Positions 9,582 to 20,048 of a DNA stretch of 41,743 bases are shown here, piece by piece. The notes beneath the pieces are model-generated. The model ran no database searches, was not told where the DNA came from, and was given only the letters and a program-made list of their open reading frames with translations. How positions within the stretch are numbered: position 1 is the stretch's first letter; each line of letters begins with the position of its first letter. The position numbers and the translations under genes were made by a program. The stretch comes from an uncultured Bacteroidota bacterium (lineage in GTDB: Bacteria; Bacteroidota; Bacteroidia; Bacteroidales; F082): positions 1 through 41,743 of the forward strand of contig CAITDJ010000086.1 in NCBI GenBank assembly GCA_903891085.1, written 5' to 3'.

Positions 9582-10973
9582 ATGAAATACGATCTCATTG
9601 TAATTGGCAGCGGACCAGGCGGTTATGTTGCCGCCATCAGGGCATCACAACTTGGCAAAAAAGTTGCTGTTGTCGAAAAAGCCGAAATCGGAGGTATTTG
9701 TTTAAACTGGGGCTGCATTCCAACCAAGGCTTTATTGAAAAGCGCGCAGGTTTTTAACTATATGAAACATGCCGAAGAGTATGGAATTAAGTTGGGTGCC
9801 GAAGCCACACCTGATTTAGAAGCCATTGTGAAACGGAGTCGTGGCGTGGCCGAAGGCATGAGCAAAGGTGTACAATTCCTGTTTAAAAAGAACAAAATTG
9901 ATTTGATATCCGGTTTTGGTAAACTTAAAGCCGGTAAAAAAGTGGAAGTTACTGATGCGGAAGGCAAAGCCACTCTTTTCGATGCTGATCATATAATATT
10001 GGCCACCGGAACACGTGCACGCGAGTTACCCAACCTGAAAATTGATGGTAAAAAAATCATTGGTTACCGTCACGCGATGGTGTTGCCAACAATGCCCAAA
10101 TCAATGGTGGTGGTTGGTTCGGGTGCAATAGGTTCCGAATTTGCCTATTTCTATAACTCGATGGGTGTTGATGTAACACTGGTCGAATTCATGCCAAATG
10201 TATTGCCTATTGAAGATGAAGATGTCTCAAAACAACTGGAACGTTCATTCAAAAAAGCAAAAATGAAAGTGATGACCAGTTCAACCGTCGAAAATGTTGA
10301 TGTAAGCGGAGATATTTGTAAGGTTACTATCAAAACCAAAAAAGGAGAAGAAATTGTTGACGCAGAAATAGTTCTGTCTGCTGTAGGTGTGGCAACCAAT
10401 CTAGAAGGCCTTGGTTTGGAAGATGTTGGCGTTAAAACCGACAAAGGCAAGGTATTGGTGGATGATTTTTACCGAACCAATATCGAAGGCATTTATGCCA
10501 TTGGCGATATTGTACACGGACCGGCACTTGCACACGTGGCTTCGCATGAAGGGATCACCTGTGTGGAAGCCATTGCAGGTCATCATCCTGAACCGGTTGA
10601 TTATAAGAATGTTCCATCATGCACCTATACAAATCCAGAAGTAGCTTCGGTTGGTTTAACTGAAAAACAAGCCTTAGAAGCTGGTTATGAGATCAAAGTT
10701 GGCAAATTCCCATTCTCAGCATCCGGCAAAGCCAGTGCGGCCGGTAATAAAGACGGTTTCGTAAAAGTAATTTTCGATGCAAAATATGGTGAATGGCTTG
10801 GCTGTCACATGATTGGCGATAATGTTACCGAAATGATTGCAGAGGCAGTCGTGGCGCGCAAACTTGAAACCACAGGCCGTGAGATAATGAACGCCATGCA
10901 CCCGCACCCTACCATGTCGGAAGCGATAATGGAAGCCACAGCCGATGCTTATGGTGAGGTAATTCATTTGTAA
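9582..10973 (+). CDS. lpdA: Dihydrolipoyl dehydrogenase (E3)
   Basis: This 463-residue flavoprotein reoxidises dihydrolipoamide in 2-oxoacid dehydrogenase or glycine cleavage complexes, passing electrons through FAD to NAD+. The FAD-binding GSGPGG is at 9-14 and the redox pair Cys40/Cys45 lies in GGICLNWGCIPTK. A second Rossmann motif VVGSGAIGSEFA binds NAD. The C-terminal HPHPTMSEAIMEA carries the His-Glu pair of the active site. Length is standard. It stands alone on the + strand with its own promoter box at 9538-9545; no E1 or E2 genes are nearby, so which complex it serves is not shown here. Confidence 0.96.
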   Translation: MKYDLIVIGSGPGGYVAAIRASQLGKKVAVVEKAEIGGICLNWGCIPTKALLKSAQVFNYMKHAEEYGIKLGAEATPDLEAIVKRSRGVAEGMSKGVQFLFKKNKIDLISGFGKLKAGKKVEVTDAEGKATLFDADHIILATGTRARELPNLKIDGKKIIGYRHAMVLPTMPKSMVVVGSGAIGSEFAYFYNSMGVDVTLVEFMPNVLPIEDEDVSKQLERSFKKAKMKVMTSSTVENVDVSGDICKVTIKTKKGEEIVDAEIVLSAVGVATNLEGLGLEDVGVKTDKGKVLVDDFYRTNIEGIYAIGDIVHGPALAHVASHEGITCVEAIAGHHPEPVDYKNVPSCTYTNPEVASVGLTEKQALEAGYEIKVGKFPFSASGKASAAGNKDGFVKVIFDAKYGEWLGCHMIGDNVTEMIAEAVVARKLETTGREIMNAMHPHPTMSEAIMEATADAYGEVIHL

Positions 10974-10985
10974 AACCTAATCGAC

Positions 10986-11045
10986 GTGAAATGATTGTTG
11001 ATTTTGAATTTTAGCACTACTGAATGGTAGTAGTCAATCATTCAC
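10986..11045. repeat. Nested inverted repeats downstream of lpdA
   Basis: The outer arms GTGAAATGATTG (10986-10997) and CAATCATTCAC (11035-11045) pair with one bulged base. The inner arms ACTAC (11016-11020) and GTAGT (11027-11031) pair around a 6-nt loop. No T tract follows, so this is not a standard terminator. It could be an RNA structure in the lpdA 3' UTR or the rfbC leader. Confidence 0.5.
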
Positions 11046-11109
11046 AACGTAGGCAGGATCCGATACATGATGCATTTTTTTTAATCTTTGTCAATCAAAA
11101 TAAACTGCA

Positions 11110-11652
11110 ATGGAAATAATTGAAACAAAAATTCGTGATCTGCTCATTATCAAACCGGTTGTTTTTGAAGACAACAGGGGCTATTTTTTTGAATCATACA
11201 ACAAAGAAAAATTCCTTCAAAAAGGAATCGACCACAACTTTGTGCAGGACAACGAGTCAAAATCGATGAAAGGGGTGTTGCGTGGTATGCACTTTCAGGC
11301 GCCTCCTTTTGCGCAGGGCAAATTGGTACGCGTGATGAAAGGTGCCGTGCTGGACGTGGCTGTTGATATCCGTAAAGGATCACCCACTTATGGTCAATGG
11401 GCTTCCATTGAACTGACCGAATCAAATAAATGGATGTATTGGGTTCCACCGGGTCTTGCCCATGGTTTTGTTACCCTGGAAGACAATACCGTTTTCTTTT
11501 ATAAATGCACGAATGTTTATAATAAAAACTCAGAAGGAAGCATCCGATGGAACGATCCTGATCTCAATATCGACTGGGGTAATGCAAGTCCTCTTCTGTC
11601 AGAAAAAGATCAAATTTCTCCACTTTTCAAAGATTTCGTGAGTCCATTTTAA
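11110..11652 (+). CDS. rfbC: dTDP-4-dehydrorhamnose 3,5-epimerase
   Basis: This 180-residue cupin enzyme epimerises dTDP-4-keto-6-deoxyglucose at C3 and C5 on the way to dTDP-L-rhamnose, used for surface polysaccharides. Family motifs are clear: GVLRGMHFQ with the catalytic His61, WVPPGLAHGF with His118, and FYKCTNVY with Tyr131, spaced as in RmlC. Full length is present. The partner genes rfbA, rfbB and rfbD are not in the window, so it is separated from its pathway. A near match to the -7 box (AATCTTTG, 11083-11090) lies upstream but is imperfect. Confidence 0.95.
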   Translation: MEIIETKIRDLLIIKPVVFEDNRGYFFESYNKEKFLQKGIDHNFVQDNESKSMKGVLRGMHFQAPPFAQGKLVRVMKGAVLDVAVDIRKGSPTYGQWASIELTESNKWMYWVPPGLAHGFVTLEDNTVFFYKCTNVYNKNSEGSIRWNDPDLNIDWGNASPLLSEKDQISPLFKDFVSPF

Positions 11653-11743
11653 TAATTCAACCAGAAGTGTTCCACGTATTTTTTACTTAATTATCAATAA
11701 ATCAGAATATTCGATTAATTTACTTAATAAAACTATTTATCTC

Positions 11744-12685
11744 ATGTTAAAAAAGAGGTGGTTTGTCCCTGTCGTATTCTTCACAACAGGATTGGTACTG
11801 GGGTTTCTGATTTCAAATTTTACAGCAAATTCACAGCAACAAACCCAGGTTACTAGCATTACCGTTGAAGATTTTGTAGAGGTTCCCGGATATCCGGATG
11901 ATCTCACTTTTGCTGATGAAAAGATTCCGTTGGATATTTTTTACACCCGCGAAAGCCTTGAACGTGAACTGATTGTAAATACCTATTGGCACAGTTCGAC
12001 CATTTTATTACTAAAACGAACCACCCGCTGGTTTCCTGTGATAGAGCCTATTTTGAAAAAAAATGGTGTTCCTGATGATTTCAAATATCTCTGCCTCATC
12101 GAAAGTAATTTGATGCAAGCCAAGTCTCCAGCAGGTGCTGTGGGTTTTTGGCAGATTATGGAAGGAACTGCCAAAGAACTTGGATTGGAAGTAACTGAGG
12201 ATATTGATCAACGCTATGATGTGGAGTTTTCGACTGAAGCCGCCTGCAAATACCTCCTGAAATCATATCAAAAATATGGGAGCTGGTCATTGGTAGCCGC
12301 ATCGTACAATGCCGGCCAAAAGAAAATTTCAGATTTGATGGCTGCCCAGCATGTCACCTCTTACCATGATTTATTGATGCCTGAGGAAACAGAACGCTAT
12401 CTCTTTCGCATACTTGCTATCAAACTTATTGTGGAAGACCCCAAAAAGTATGGGTTCAAACTTGATGAAGGTGATTATTATGCACCTTTTGTTGGAACTG
12501 AAATAAGCATTTCCGGAAATGTGACCAACTGGACAGAATATGCCCGTCAGCAAGGAATTACCTATAAGTTATTGAAATATTTCAATCCTTGGCTACGGAC
12601 TGAAAAACTGAAAAATCCAACCGGAAAAACATATAAAATCAAGATCCCTTCGGCACCTTACAACAAAACATATAATCAGATTTGA
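11744..12685 (+). CDS. Membrane-anchored lytic transglycosylase (SLT/GH23)
   Basis: This 313-residue protein cleaves peptidoglycan between MurNAc and GlcNAc, forming anhydro-MurNAc, in the periplasm. A hydrophobic segment at about 6-25 acts as a signal anchor. The SLT domain begins near residue 95; Glu120 in CLIESNLMQAKSPAGAVGFWQIM is the catalytic acid in GH23 enzymes, and ASYNAGQ is a second family motif. The C-terminal 70 residues (TEYARQQGITYKLLKYFNPWLR) resemble a weak LysM-type wall-binding module, as in MltD. It sits just upstream of uvrA on the same strand, about 50 bp apart, with no functional link evident. Confidence 0.88.
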   Translation: MLKKRWFVPVVFFTTGLVLGFLISNFTANSQQQTQVTSITVEDFVEVPGYPDDLTFADEKIPLDIFYTRESLERELIVNTYWHSSTILLLKRTTRWFPVIEPILKKNGVPDDFKYLCLIESNLMQAKSPAGAVGFWQIMEGTAKELGLEVTEDIDQRYDVEFSTEAACKYLLKSYQKYGSWSLVAASYNAGQKKISDLMAAQHVTSYHDLLMPEETERYLFRILAIKLIVEDPKKYGFKLDEGDYYAPFVGTEISISGNVTNWTEYARQQGITYKLLKYFNPWLRTEKLKNPTGKTYKIKIPSAPYNKTYNQI

Positions 12686-12735
12686 AACACTTTTTCGGCA
12701 TTTTTTAACTGCAAGAAATAAAAGAAAGATTTAGG

Positions 12736-15576
12736 ATGGACGAACAGATTGCGGAAGATAAATTTCTGGAAATATTTGGTGCGAGGGTGCACAACCTGAA
12801 AAACATTGATCTCAAAATCCCACGTAATAAACTGGTTGTGATTACAGGACTGAGTGGCAGCGGTAAATCATCGCTGGCATTTGATACCATTTATGCCGAG
12901 GGTCAGCGCAGGTATATGGAATCTTTTTCGGCCTATGCCCGTCAGTTTATCGGTAATATGGAACGCCCCGATGTGGATAAAATCACCGGACTGAGCCCTG
13001 TTATTTCGATCGAACAAAAGTCAGTCAACCGAAATCCACGTTCAACCGTTGGCACCATCACCGAGATTTATGATTTCCTTCGTTTGCTTTTTGCCCGAAT
13101 CGCTGAAGCATATTCCTACACTTCCGGATTAAAGATGGTTCGTTATTCAGAGGACCAGATTACCAATTTGATACTCGAACAATTTCAGAATAAACAAATT
13201 ATAATTCTCGCTCCTATTGTGCGGGGACGAAAAGGTCATTACCGCGAATTATTCGAGCAAATTCGTCAGGCCGGTTTTCTGAAAGTCCGTGTTGATGGCA
13301 TACTGCTCGAGATTACGTTCGGCATGCAACTCGACCGATACAAAGTGCATGATATTGAGATTGTTATCGACAGGCTATTGGTGCATGATGCAGACAAAAA
13401 CCGAATCTCACAAACCATCCAGACAGCCATGAAACACGGCAAAGGATTGTTACAGGTACTGGATGTTGAAAAAGATGAACTTCGCTATTTCAGTAAAATG
13501 CTCATGTGTCCGGAAACCGGACTGAGTTATGACGAACCGGAGCCCAATAGTTTTTCGTTCAATTCTCCCTATGGTGCCTGCCATAAATGCAATGGACTGG
13601 GTGAAATTTCGGAGATTGACCTGAATAAAATTATGCCTGACCGCAACCTGAGTATAAAAAAAGGTGGTTTCTCGCCACTTGGCGAATTCAAAAATAACTG
13701 GATTTTCAGCCAGCTTGAGGCAATTGGTTTAAAATATGATTTTGATCTTTCTACACCCCTGAACGATATTTCTGAAGAAGCCATTGATGTGATTCTTTAT
13801 GGATCGACAGAAACCATCGAAATAAAAAAGGAATATCTTGGAATCACCTCGTCCTATTCCCTGAATTTTGAAGGCATTATCAACTTCATAAACAATCAAA
13901 ACAATGAATCGGCATCACCAAGTGTAAAACGCTGGGCATCAGGATTCATGAATCATATTGTTTGTCCGGTTTGCGAGGGCACCCGTTTAAAAAAAGATGC
14001 CCGTTATTTTTTGATTAACCACAAAAACATTGCCGAACTGGCAAAAATGGATGTCAATCAGCTTTCAGAATGGATTACTGACTTACCACAATATTTGAAT
14101 GACAGACAATTGCAAATCGGGAAAGAAATACTACGTGAGATCGAAAAACGCATTCGTTTTCTGCTCGATGTGGGCATCGATTATCTTAATCTGAATCGAC
14201 CTGCAAACAGCCTGTCAGGCGGTGAATCGCAACGCATACGATTAGCCACACAGATTGGTTCCCAATTGACCAGTGTGTTATACATATTGGATGAACCCAG
14301 CATTGGCCTGCACCAGCGCGACAACCACCGACTGATTGAATCGCTGAAACAACTCCGTGACATTGGAAACTCGGTTATTGTTGTTGAACACGACAAAGAC
14401 ACCATCCTGGCAGCTGATCATGTGGTTGATATTGGTCCTGGCGCAGGTATTCATGGCGGTTGGGTGGTTGCGCAGGGAAAAGCCAGTGAGATGGGCGATT
14501 GTCAGAGTATTACCTGTGAATACCTGAGTGGTAAACGCAACATTGAAATTCCTAAAAAACGTCGTGAAGGGCATCCCGGCAAAAATCTTGTGCTGACAGG
14601 AGCGATAGGGCACAATCTAAAAAACATCACACTCAGCCTTCCATTAGGTAAAATGATTTGTGTAACCGGTGTTTCAGGTTCGGGAAAATCGAGTTTGATC
14701 AACGAAACCCTCTATCCGATTCTGAGTGCATTTTTCTATAATTCTGTTAAATTACCCTTGCCTTATAGTAAGATTGACGGATTGGTTCATATTGACAAGG
14801 TGATTGAGATCGACCAATCACCTATCGGGCGCACACCACGATCGAATCCTGCCACTTATACCAAGATATTTGATGATATTCGCAAACTGTACGGCGATTT
14901 ACCTGAATCTAAAATAAGGGGATATTTGCCCGGTAGATTTTCGTTTAATGTAAAAGGTGGACGATGCGAAACATGCGGTGGTGCCGGAGTTCGTATCATT
15001 GAAATGAACTTTTTACCAGATGTTTCGGTTGTTTGCGAGGAATGTCAGGGGAAAAGGTATAACCGTGAAACCCTTGAAGTACGTTACAGGGGTAAATCAA
15101 TTAATGATATTCTAAACCTTACGATTGAACAAGCTGTCGATTTTTTCGAAAACATTCCTTCAATCGTCCACAAGATCAAAACATTGAAAGATGTTGGCCT
15201 TGGATATCTCAGTCTGGGACAAGCATCAACCACCATTTCGGGTGGAGAAGCCCAACGCGTGAAACTGGCGGCAGAACTTTCGAAAAAAGATACCGGTAAA
15301 ACTTTCTATATCCTTGATGAACCCACCACCGGCCTGCATTTTGAAGATGTGAGAGTGCTGATTGATGTGCTGAACAAACTCGTAAACAAAGGAAATACGG
15401 TACTGATTATCGAACATAATCTGGAGGTGGTGAAAGTGGCTGATCATGTGATTGATCTTGGACCGGAAGGAGGCACAAAAGGTGGATATATTCTGTGCGA
15501 AGGAACACCTGAACAGGTTGCCAAACACCCGACAAGCTATACGGCACACTATTTAAAGCTGGAACTGGAAGGATAA
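12736..15576 (+). CDS. uvrA: Excinuclease ABC subunit A
   Basis: This 946-residue ATPase finds DNA lesions and loads UvrB in nucleotide excision repair. It has two ABC ATPase modules: Walker [15 protein letters not shown] near residue 38 and [17 protein letters not shown] in the second half, with signatures [12 protein letters not shown] and [15 protein letters not shown]. Zinc-binding pairs are seen as [18 protein letters not shown], and CETCGGAG with CEECQGKRY. Length is normal for full UvrA. The ATG follows an A-rich leader without a strong Shine-Dalgarno site, usual in Bacteroidota. uvrB and uvrC are not in the window. Many Bacteroidota carry more than one UvrA, so this may be one of two copies. 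Confidence 0.97.
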   Translation: MDEQIAEDKFLEIFGARVHNLKNIDLKIPRNKLVVITGLSGSGKSSLAFDTIYAEGQRRYMESFSAYARQFIGNMERPDVDKITGLSPVISIEQKSVNRNPRSTVGTITEIYDFLRLLFARIAEAYSYTSGLKMVRYSEDQITNLILEQFQNKQIIILAPIVRGRKGHYRELFEQIRQAGFLKVRVDGILLEITFGMQLDRYKVHDIEIVIDRLLVHDADKNRISQTIQTAMKHGKGLLQVLDVEKDELRYFSKMLMCPETGLSYDEPEPNSFSFNSPYGACHKCNGLGEISEIDLNKIMPDRNLSIKKGGFSPLGEFKNNWIFSQLEAIGLKYDFDLSTPLNDISEEAIDVILYGSTETIEIKKEYLGITSSYSLNFEGIINFINNQNNESASPSVKRWASGFMNHIVCPVCEGTRLKKDARYFLINHKNIAELAKMDVNQLSEWITDLPQYLNDRQLQIGKEILREIEKRIRFLLDVGIDYLNLNRPANSLSGGESQRIRLATQIGSQLTSVLYILDEPSIGLHQRDNHRLIESLKQLRDIGNSVIVVEHDKDTILAADHVVDIGPGAGIHGGWVVAQGKASEMGDCQSITCEYLSGKRNIEIPKKRREGHPGKNLVLTGAIGHNLKNITLSLPLGKMICVTGVSGSGKSSLINETLYPILSAFFYNSVKLPLPYSKIDGLVHIDKVIEIDQSPIGRTPRSNPATYTKIFDDIRKLYGDLPESKIRGYLPGRFSFNVKGGRCETCGGAGVRIIEMNFLPDVSVVCEECQGKRYNRETLEVRYRGKSINDILNLTIEQAVDFFENIPSIVHKIKTLKDVGLGYLSLGQASTTISGGEAQRVKLAAELSKKDTGKTFYILDEPTTGLHFEDVRVLIDVLNKLVNKGNTVLIIEHNLEVVKVADHVIDLGPEGGTKGGYILCEGTPEQVAKHPTSYTAHYLKLELEG

Positions 15577-15655
15577 TTGATATTCAATTACTTAATCCTT
15601 CAGATTTACTTATCTTACATTTCAAGCGCAACCGGCAAACAACTTGCCCAAATTT

Positions 15656-16426
15656 CTACTCTTTGTTCTTTGCGTTGACGAAATCGGTGAATGATTTTGC
15701 AGCATTTGTAAACTCAGAAGGCATCAACAAAATAGTTGTTGTATTATTGTCAATTCCAATTTCAGACAACATCTGCATACGCCTCAGTTCAAGGGCAATC
15801 GGACTGCCTTCCATTTGCTTGGCACCCTGTGTGAGTTTGATAGATGCTTCCAATTCTGCTTCTGCTTTCACAATCCGTGCTCTCTTTTCACGAATTGCCT
15901 CAGCTTCCCGTGCCATGGCACGTTGCATCGCTTCGGGTATTTCCACATCTTTCATCTCTACCATTTCAATTTTAACACCCCAAGGTTCGGTTGTTTCATC
16001 TACAATTTTTTGTAAAGTTCCGTTGATCTGTTCGCGCTCGCGCAAAACCTCATCAAGCGAATGCTGGCCAATAATATTTCTGAGTGCCGTCACTGAAAAC
16101 TGATACACAGCCTTGTAATAATCAGCCACCTTAATGATGGCCTTCTCAGGATCGGTAATCCGATACCAGAGCACAGCATTTACTTTGATTGTAACACTGT
16201 CCTTGGTAATAGTTTCCTGTTGCTCGAGATCGACTGTACTTGTTCTGATATCGACCAACTGCTGTCGCTCAATTAAGGGTATGATCCAGAAAATTCCTGG
16301 ACCTTTCACCTTTGTAAATCGTCCGAGACGAAACACAATCGAGCGTTGATACTCTTGCGCAATCCTTATTCCGGAAGCGAGGATTGCCAAAATAATTAAA
16401 CCGAAAGTTAAAAATGGCATTTCCAT
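15656..16426 (-). CDS. Slipin/stomatin-like SPFH (band 7) membrane protein
   Basis: This 256-residue protein has an N-terminal transmembrane segment (about 4-20) and a band 7 domain with EYQRSIVFRLGRFTKVKGPGIF, the typical stomatin opening. A helical, charged region follows (EAEAIREKRARIVKAEAELEASIKL) that drives oligomer formation in the family. Slipins organise membrane microdomains and often pair with an NfeD protease-like partner, but no nfeD is adjacent here. It converges on uvrA. An alternative start two codons in (second ATG) cannot be excluded. The exact role is unknown. Confidence 0.92.
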   Translation of the reverse strand: MEMPFLTFGLIILAILASGIRIAQEYQRSIVFRLGRFTKVKGPGIFWIIPLIERQQLVDIRTSTVDLEQQETITKDSVTIKVNAVLWYRITDPEKAIIKVADYYKAVYQFSVTALRNIIGQHSLDEVLREREQINGTLQKIVDETTEPWGVKIEMVEMKDVEIPEAMQRAMAREAEAIREKRARIVKAEAELEASIKLTQGAKQMEGSPIALELRRMQMLSEIGIDNNTTTILLMPSEFTNAAKSFTDFVNAKNKE

Positions 16427-16492
16427 GGTTCAAATTTTAAATTTTACAATTAATCAATTATGATAATCTATAATGTATTGAAATAAAAAGAC

Positions 16493-19400
16493 TTATCTCA
16501 CCACAAACTTACTATAGGATTTCTTACCGTCAGCAGTATTCACCAAAAGATACATTCCGCCTGATAAGCCAGTCAAATCAAGTTGAATAATTTGATCAGA
16601 GGTCAGGCTTGTATAAATCTGCATTCCTAACGAATTCAAAATTGAAATCTCATTGATTTTCGACTGGTTTCCGATATTGACGGTAAACCGGCCCTGATTA
16701 GGATTTGGATAAATGATTGGATCAGCAGATGATACACTCTCACCAACACCAATCACAGTAGTGGTGGTCGGGAAGATAATCTCATCAATCCAGGCACAAT
16801 CGCTTCCGGTTGAGACACTGTAATCTTTTTGATAGGACCAACGCAATATGTGATTTCCTTCCGCAACAGGATAAGAGACCTGTTCCCATGCTTTGTCGCC
16901 ACTCCATTCGTCAATCATCACATCATCAATATAAAATCTCAGGTAATCGTAGGTATCTTCAGATGAAACCTTACGTTGGAAAGTAACTACATCGTTACTA
17001 ACAACGATTAGACTAACCCAAAGATTTGTTTCCTGACCATCTGTTATCACACCTGATTTGGTGCAATAGGCTCCTTCAAAAGGTAATTCATTCGAGACTG
17101 TCCAGTTTGCTGTACCTGAATGATGCCATTCAAAAGCACTGAAATCACCTGTTTCAAAGTCTTCGATCATCAATCCGATCGTAGCATACAAAGATTGTTG
17201 AACAGTATAACCGGTACAGGCAAGTTGCATATTCATTTCAATAACCGTTCCGATTGGTGCGTTGGCATCTACCAAAACCTCATAACTTGCAGTTTTGGTT
17301 TCTCCCGGAGCAAGCAAATCAAGCACCACCTCATTTGACACAAGACTTATGTTCACGTCCTGTTCGATGAGCGTTGCCAATGTATTTAAGCATAAACTGG
17401 CACCTGTATTGGAACATGGAATCTGCAAAACAGCAGTTTCACCCGGATCGAGCATACCATTACCGTTACCACCGTCAGAATCGTTTATAATCATTTGTCC
17501 CACAGTTAAATGAGGAGCGTTTACAACAATGGAAAAATTACTTTCCCATGTATTCACCCCATCCGAACAAGTCAATACAAACAGAATTTCATGCTGATCG
17601 GGAACTGAACCTGAAACGCCGAACCAGAAGGCATCTGCAATAGATATCGTTTCACCTGCTGAGATTGTTTCATAATAGGCTGAATTATCGGTTATGTTCA
17701 CTTCCGAATCCGCACTCGACAAAACTGCGGTTACACCAGTAGCATTGTCAGAACCAACATTCTTTACTGACATCGCTAAGGCGATTAATTCACCATAATC
17801 GGCTACCCCATCGCCATTGCCGCCTGCATCATTCAACAAATAAGAATTATACACAACATAAGGACCTGCATCAGGAATAAATGAAATGTCATAATTAACC
17901 GGTAGACTATTGTAACCAACTACCTGCAGGGTGGCGGTACAAACATCAACAACCAACGGATCAAACTGTAATACTACATCGCCATTTTCATCTGTCAATC
18001 CTTGTGCGATGAGGTTATTATTCAACAGAATACTGCAATTGAAATTAACCAACGGCCCACCATTGCTACCAACATGAACCGCTGTTGTTTGCGCACCAAT
18101 CATCACTTCATTTTCATAAACTACATCCAGTTCGATGGGTTCGGCAGTCCAGACACTTAATGCAGGATCACCCAAAATATTCAAATCATAAAAATTCCAT
18201 CGTAGTGCACCTTCTTCCCATTGCCCGGCTGCTTCAACCCAGGGAGCAGTCTGTATTTTACTTTCAACCATCGCTTTTCCAAGAAAATTGATTTTATCTG
18301 TGTACAAGGCATCCACCATCTCGCGGTGCAAATGGGCGGCAGGTCCTTCTGTCTGTCCTTCGTTAAACCAACCTGATCTTGAATTACCCAATACCGCTAC
18401 AGCAAAATTATCGATCGTAACCATTTTCTCAAGAATACAATCGTTGTATTCGAACGCACCGCAATCACAACCATGTGTTTGCATGATGGTGTAGTTGTGG
18501 TCCACACCATTGGCACCCGAAAAATTAGCGTTTGTAATATCTGAGTTAGTCAAATAGGCAACATAGGTTTGGTTTGCATGTCCGACATGATGAACAAACT
18601 GTTTTCCCTGATTGATGGCATTGATTAAATCCTGGCCAGACCAAGAAGCTTCTTCTTCGTACATTTTCTGAATATTGTTATCTTCAGGTATACCAATGGT
18701 TGAATAACCATTATCATCGCGTGAACCAATCAATAACTCGAGGTAATCGCTACCCCATGTTTCAGGAGTATCGTATAAAAACTCTCCTGCCAACAAGGGG
18801 CTTGTCAGTTCTCCCAATAGCGGATGATTCTGATAAAATTCACTTTTATGAATCATACTGGCCAGTTCGGTTGCATTGCTGAACGGAAAACGGGCAACGG
18901 CAATCTCGGGTAGCAGGTCATCTTCATCTGGTTCTCCCCATCTGTCATCATTATCAGTATTCCAATTGCCATCCAGTGCCGAATAATACAAATCGGAAGG
19001 AATGCCATAATCCTCGTAACCACTGCCGGATACCACATAGGAATAGAAACCACGATAAGGAATCAACTCAACATCACCTCCCAACAACACAAATTCCACA
19101 CCATTGGTCTGGTATTCCTGGGTGATAAAGTTTCTGATTTTTTCCTGAACATCAGCTCCGATTCCTTCAAAATTAATGGATTCTTTTGTAACTACCAGTG
19201 CTTTAATACCTCTGTGAAGATACATATCTACCAAACCAGAGAATCCATCCACAAATGTTTCAGTTGTAATAATAAGCAGATCATATTCAGTAGACGTTTT
19301 GTTTGAGCTTTGTTGATATGCTTCCAAATCAGCTGGATTCTGAGCAAGATTATTAACTTTTTCGTTTGTCAAGTTGCTGGTATGAAGGTTTTTCAGGGCT

Positions 19401-19930
19401 TCTTCAGCGATAGGATCGGGAGAGGTTGTAATCCGGACTGTTATTTTTGAATAGTAACTTAGTTTCCCTTCTGTCGGGATATATCTAACCGGGGTAAATG
19501 TTGAAAATGCAAATCCATATCCATTCATAAATGAGGTACTGAGATTTCCGGTTATACTCACTGGAACCGGATTGTTTGACTGATAAACTGCTTCATTCTT
19601 CTGAAAAATTGGTTTGTTTTCATCTGAAAGTGGTCGTGAAGGCTGATATGGATACAACTTGAATGAACCGTCTATCGATTTTTCATTTTCACAGATAATT
19701 TCGATCGAAGTGGCAATCTCTCCCGGAGGAACCAACAAACTAACTGATTGATACGGAAATGAAGGTTGACCAATTAAACCGGTATTCAGCGTATTATCAA
19801 ACTTAACAATCTGAAATTCACCTTTTTGAATAATTTTAGGGGTTGGGAAATAGTAAGTTTTCTCAATTTTTCCGGCAAATGACATGAGTGCCAGGGCTAC
19901 CAAAACGCTTAAAATAAATATCTTTTTCAT
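16493..19930 (-). CDS. Secreted C25 (gingipain-family) cysteine peptidase with T9SS sorting domain
   Basis: This 1145-residue protein starts at the ATG 19928-19930, giving MKKIFILSVLVALALMSFAG, a clear signal peptide; an upstream ATG (19966) lies before the likely transcription start. A C25 propeptide-like region (to about 210) precedes the peptidase domain. His451 in HHVGHANQ and Cys488 in THGCDCGAFEY are the likely catalytic pair, the Cys fitting the C-x-x-G-x-F pattern. Two CARDB-like beta domains with Asp/Gly-rich openings (DAGGNGDGVADYGE, DSDGGNGNGMLDPGE), a jelly-roll domain and a C-terminal T9SS type A sorting domain (YPNPNQGRF to SYSKFVVR) follow. It should be exported through the T9SS and anchored or released at the surface. 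Confidence 0.92.
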   Translation of the reverse strand: MKKIFILSVLVALALMSFAGKIEKTYYFPTPKIIQKGEFQIVKFDNTLNTGLIGQPSFPYQSVSLLVPPGEIATSIEIICENEKSIDGSFKLYPYQPSRPLSDENKPIFQKNEAVYQSNNPVPVSITGNLSTSFMNGYGFAFSTFTPVRYIPTEGKLSYYSKITVRITTSPDPIAEEALKNLHTSNLTNEKVNNLAQNPADLEAYQQSSNKTSTEYDLLIITTETFVDGFSGLVDMYLHRGIKALVVTKESINFEGIGADVQEKIRNFITQEYQTNGVEFVLLGGDVELIPYRGFYSYVVSGSGYEDYGIPSDLYYSALDGNWNTDNDDRWGEPDEDDLLPEIAVARFPFSNATELASMIHKSEFYQNHPLLGELTSPLLAGEFLYDTPETWGSDYLELLIGSRDDNGYSTIGIPEDNNIQKMYEEEASWSGQDLINAINQGKQFVHHVGHANQTYVAYLTNSDITNANFSGANGVDHNYTIMQTHGCDCGAFEYNDCILEKMVTIDNFAVAVLGNSRSGWFNEGQTEGPAAHLHREMVDALYTDKINFLGKAMVESKIQTAPWVEAAGQWEEGALRWNFYDLNILGDPALSVWTAEPIELDVVYENEVMIGAQTTAVHVGSNGGPLVNFNCSILLNNNLIAQGLTDENGDVVLQFDPLVVDVCTATLQVVGYNSLPVNYDISFIPDAGPYVVYNSYLLNDAGGNGDGVADYGELIALAMSVKNVGSDNATGVTAVLSSADSEVNITDNSAYYETISAGETISIADAFWFGVSGSVPDQHEILFVLTCSDGVNTWESNFSIVVNAPHLTVGQMIINDSDGGNGNGMLDPGETAVLQIPCSNTGASLCLNTLATLIEQDVNISLVSNEVVLDLLAPGETKTASYEVLVDANAPIGTVIEMNMQLACTGYTVQQSLYATIGLMIEDFETGDFSAFEWHHSGTANWTVSNELPFEGAYCTKSGVITDGQETNLWVSLIVVSNDVVTFQRKVSSEDTYDYLRFYIDDVMIDEWSGDKAWEQVSYPVAEGNHILRWSYQKDYSVSTGSDCAWIDEIIFPTTTTVIGVGESVSSADPIIYPNPNQGRFTVNIGNQSKINEISILNSLGMQIYTSLTSDQIIQLDLTGLSGGMYLLVNTADGKKSYSKFVVR

Positions 19931-19948
19931 TGATTTTGAATTATACCC

Positions 19949-19956
19949 CAAAAGTA
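19949..19956 (-). promoter_or_regulatory. Promoter -7 box of the C25 peptidase gene
   Basis: TACTTTTG on the - strand matches TAnnTTTG. Transcription would start near 19943, 13 nt before the ATG at 19930 and downstream of the ATG at 19966, which decides the start. Confidence 0.55.
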
Positions 19957-20048
19957 TGAAAATCAAATCGTTTTTGAATAAAAAAACATGGGAATTTCAG
20001 AAAGAACCGGGGGTTTATTTTGCTATGGATTACCCGGCTTGCAGATCG

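Noticed and set aside
11083..11090. AATCTTTG as the rfbC promoter box
   Set aside because: The first base does not fit TAnnTTTG and no -33 element is visible; too weak to list.
16493..19966. Longer start for the C25 peptidase at 19966
   Set aside because: It would put 12 residues before a textbook signal peptide and lies upstream of the predicted transcription start.
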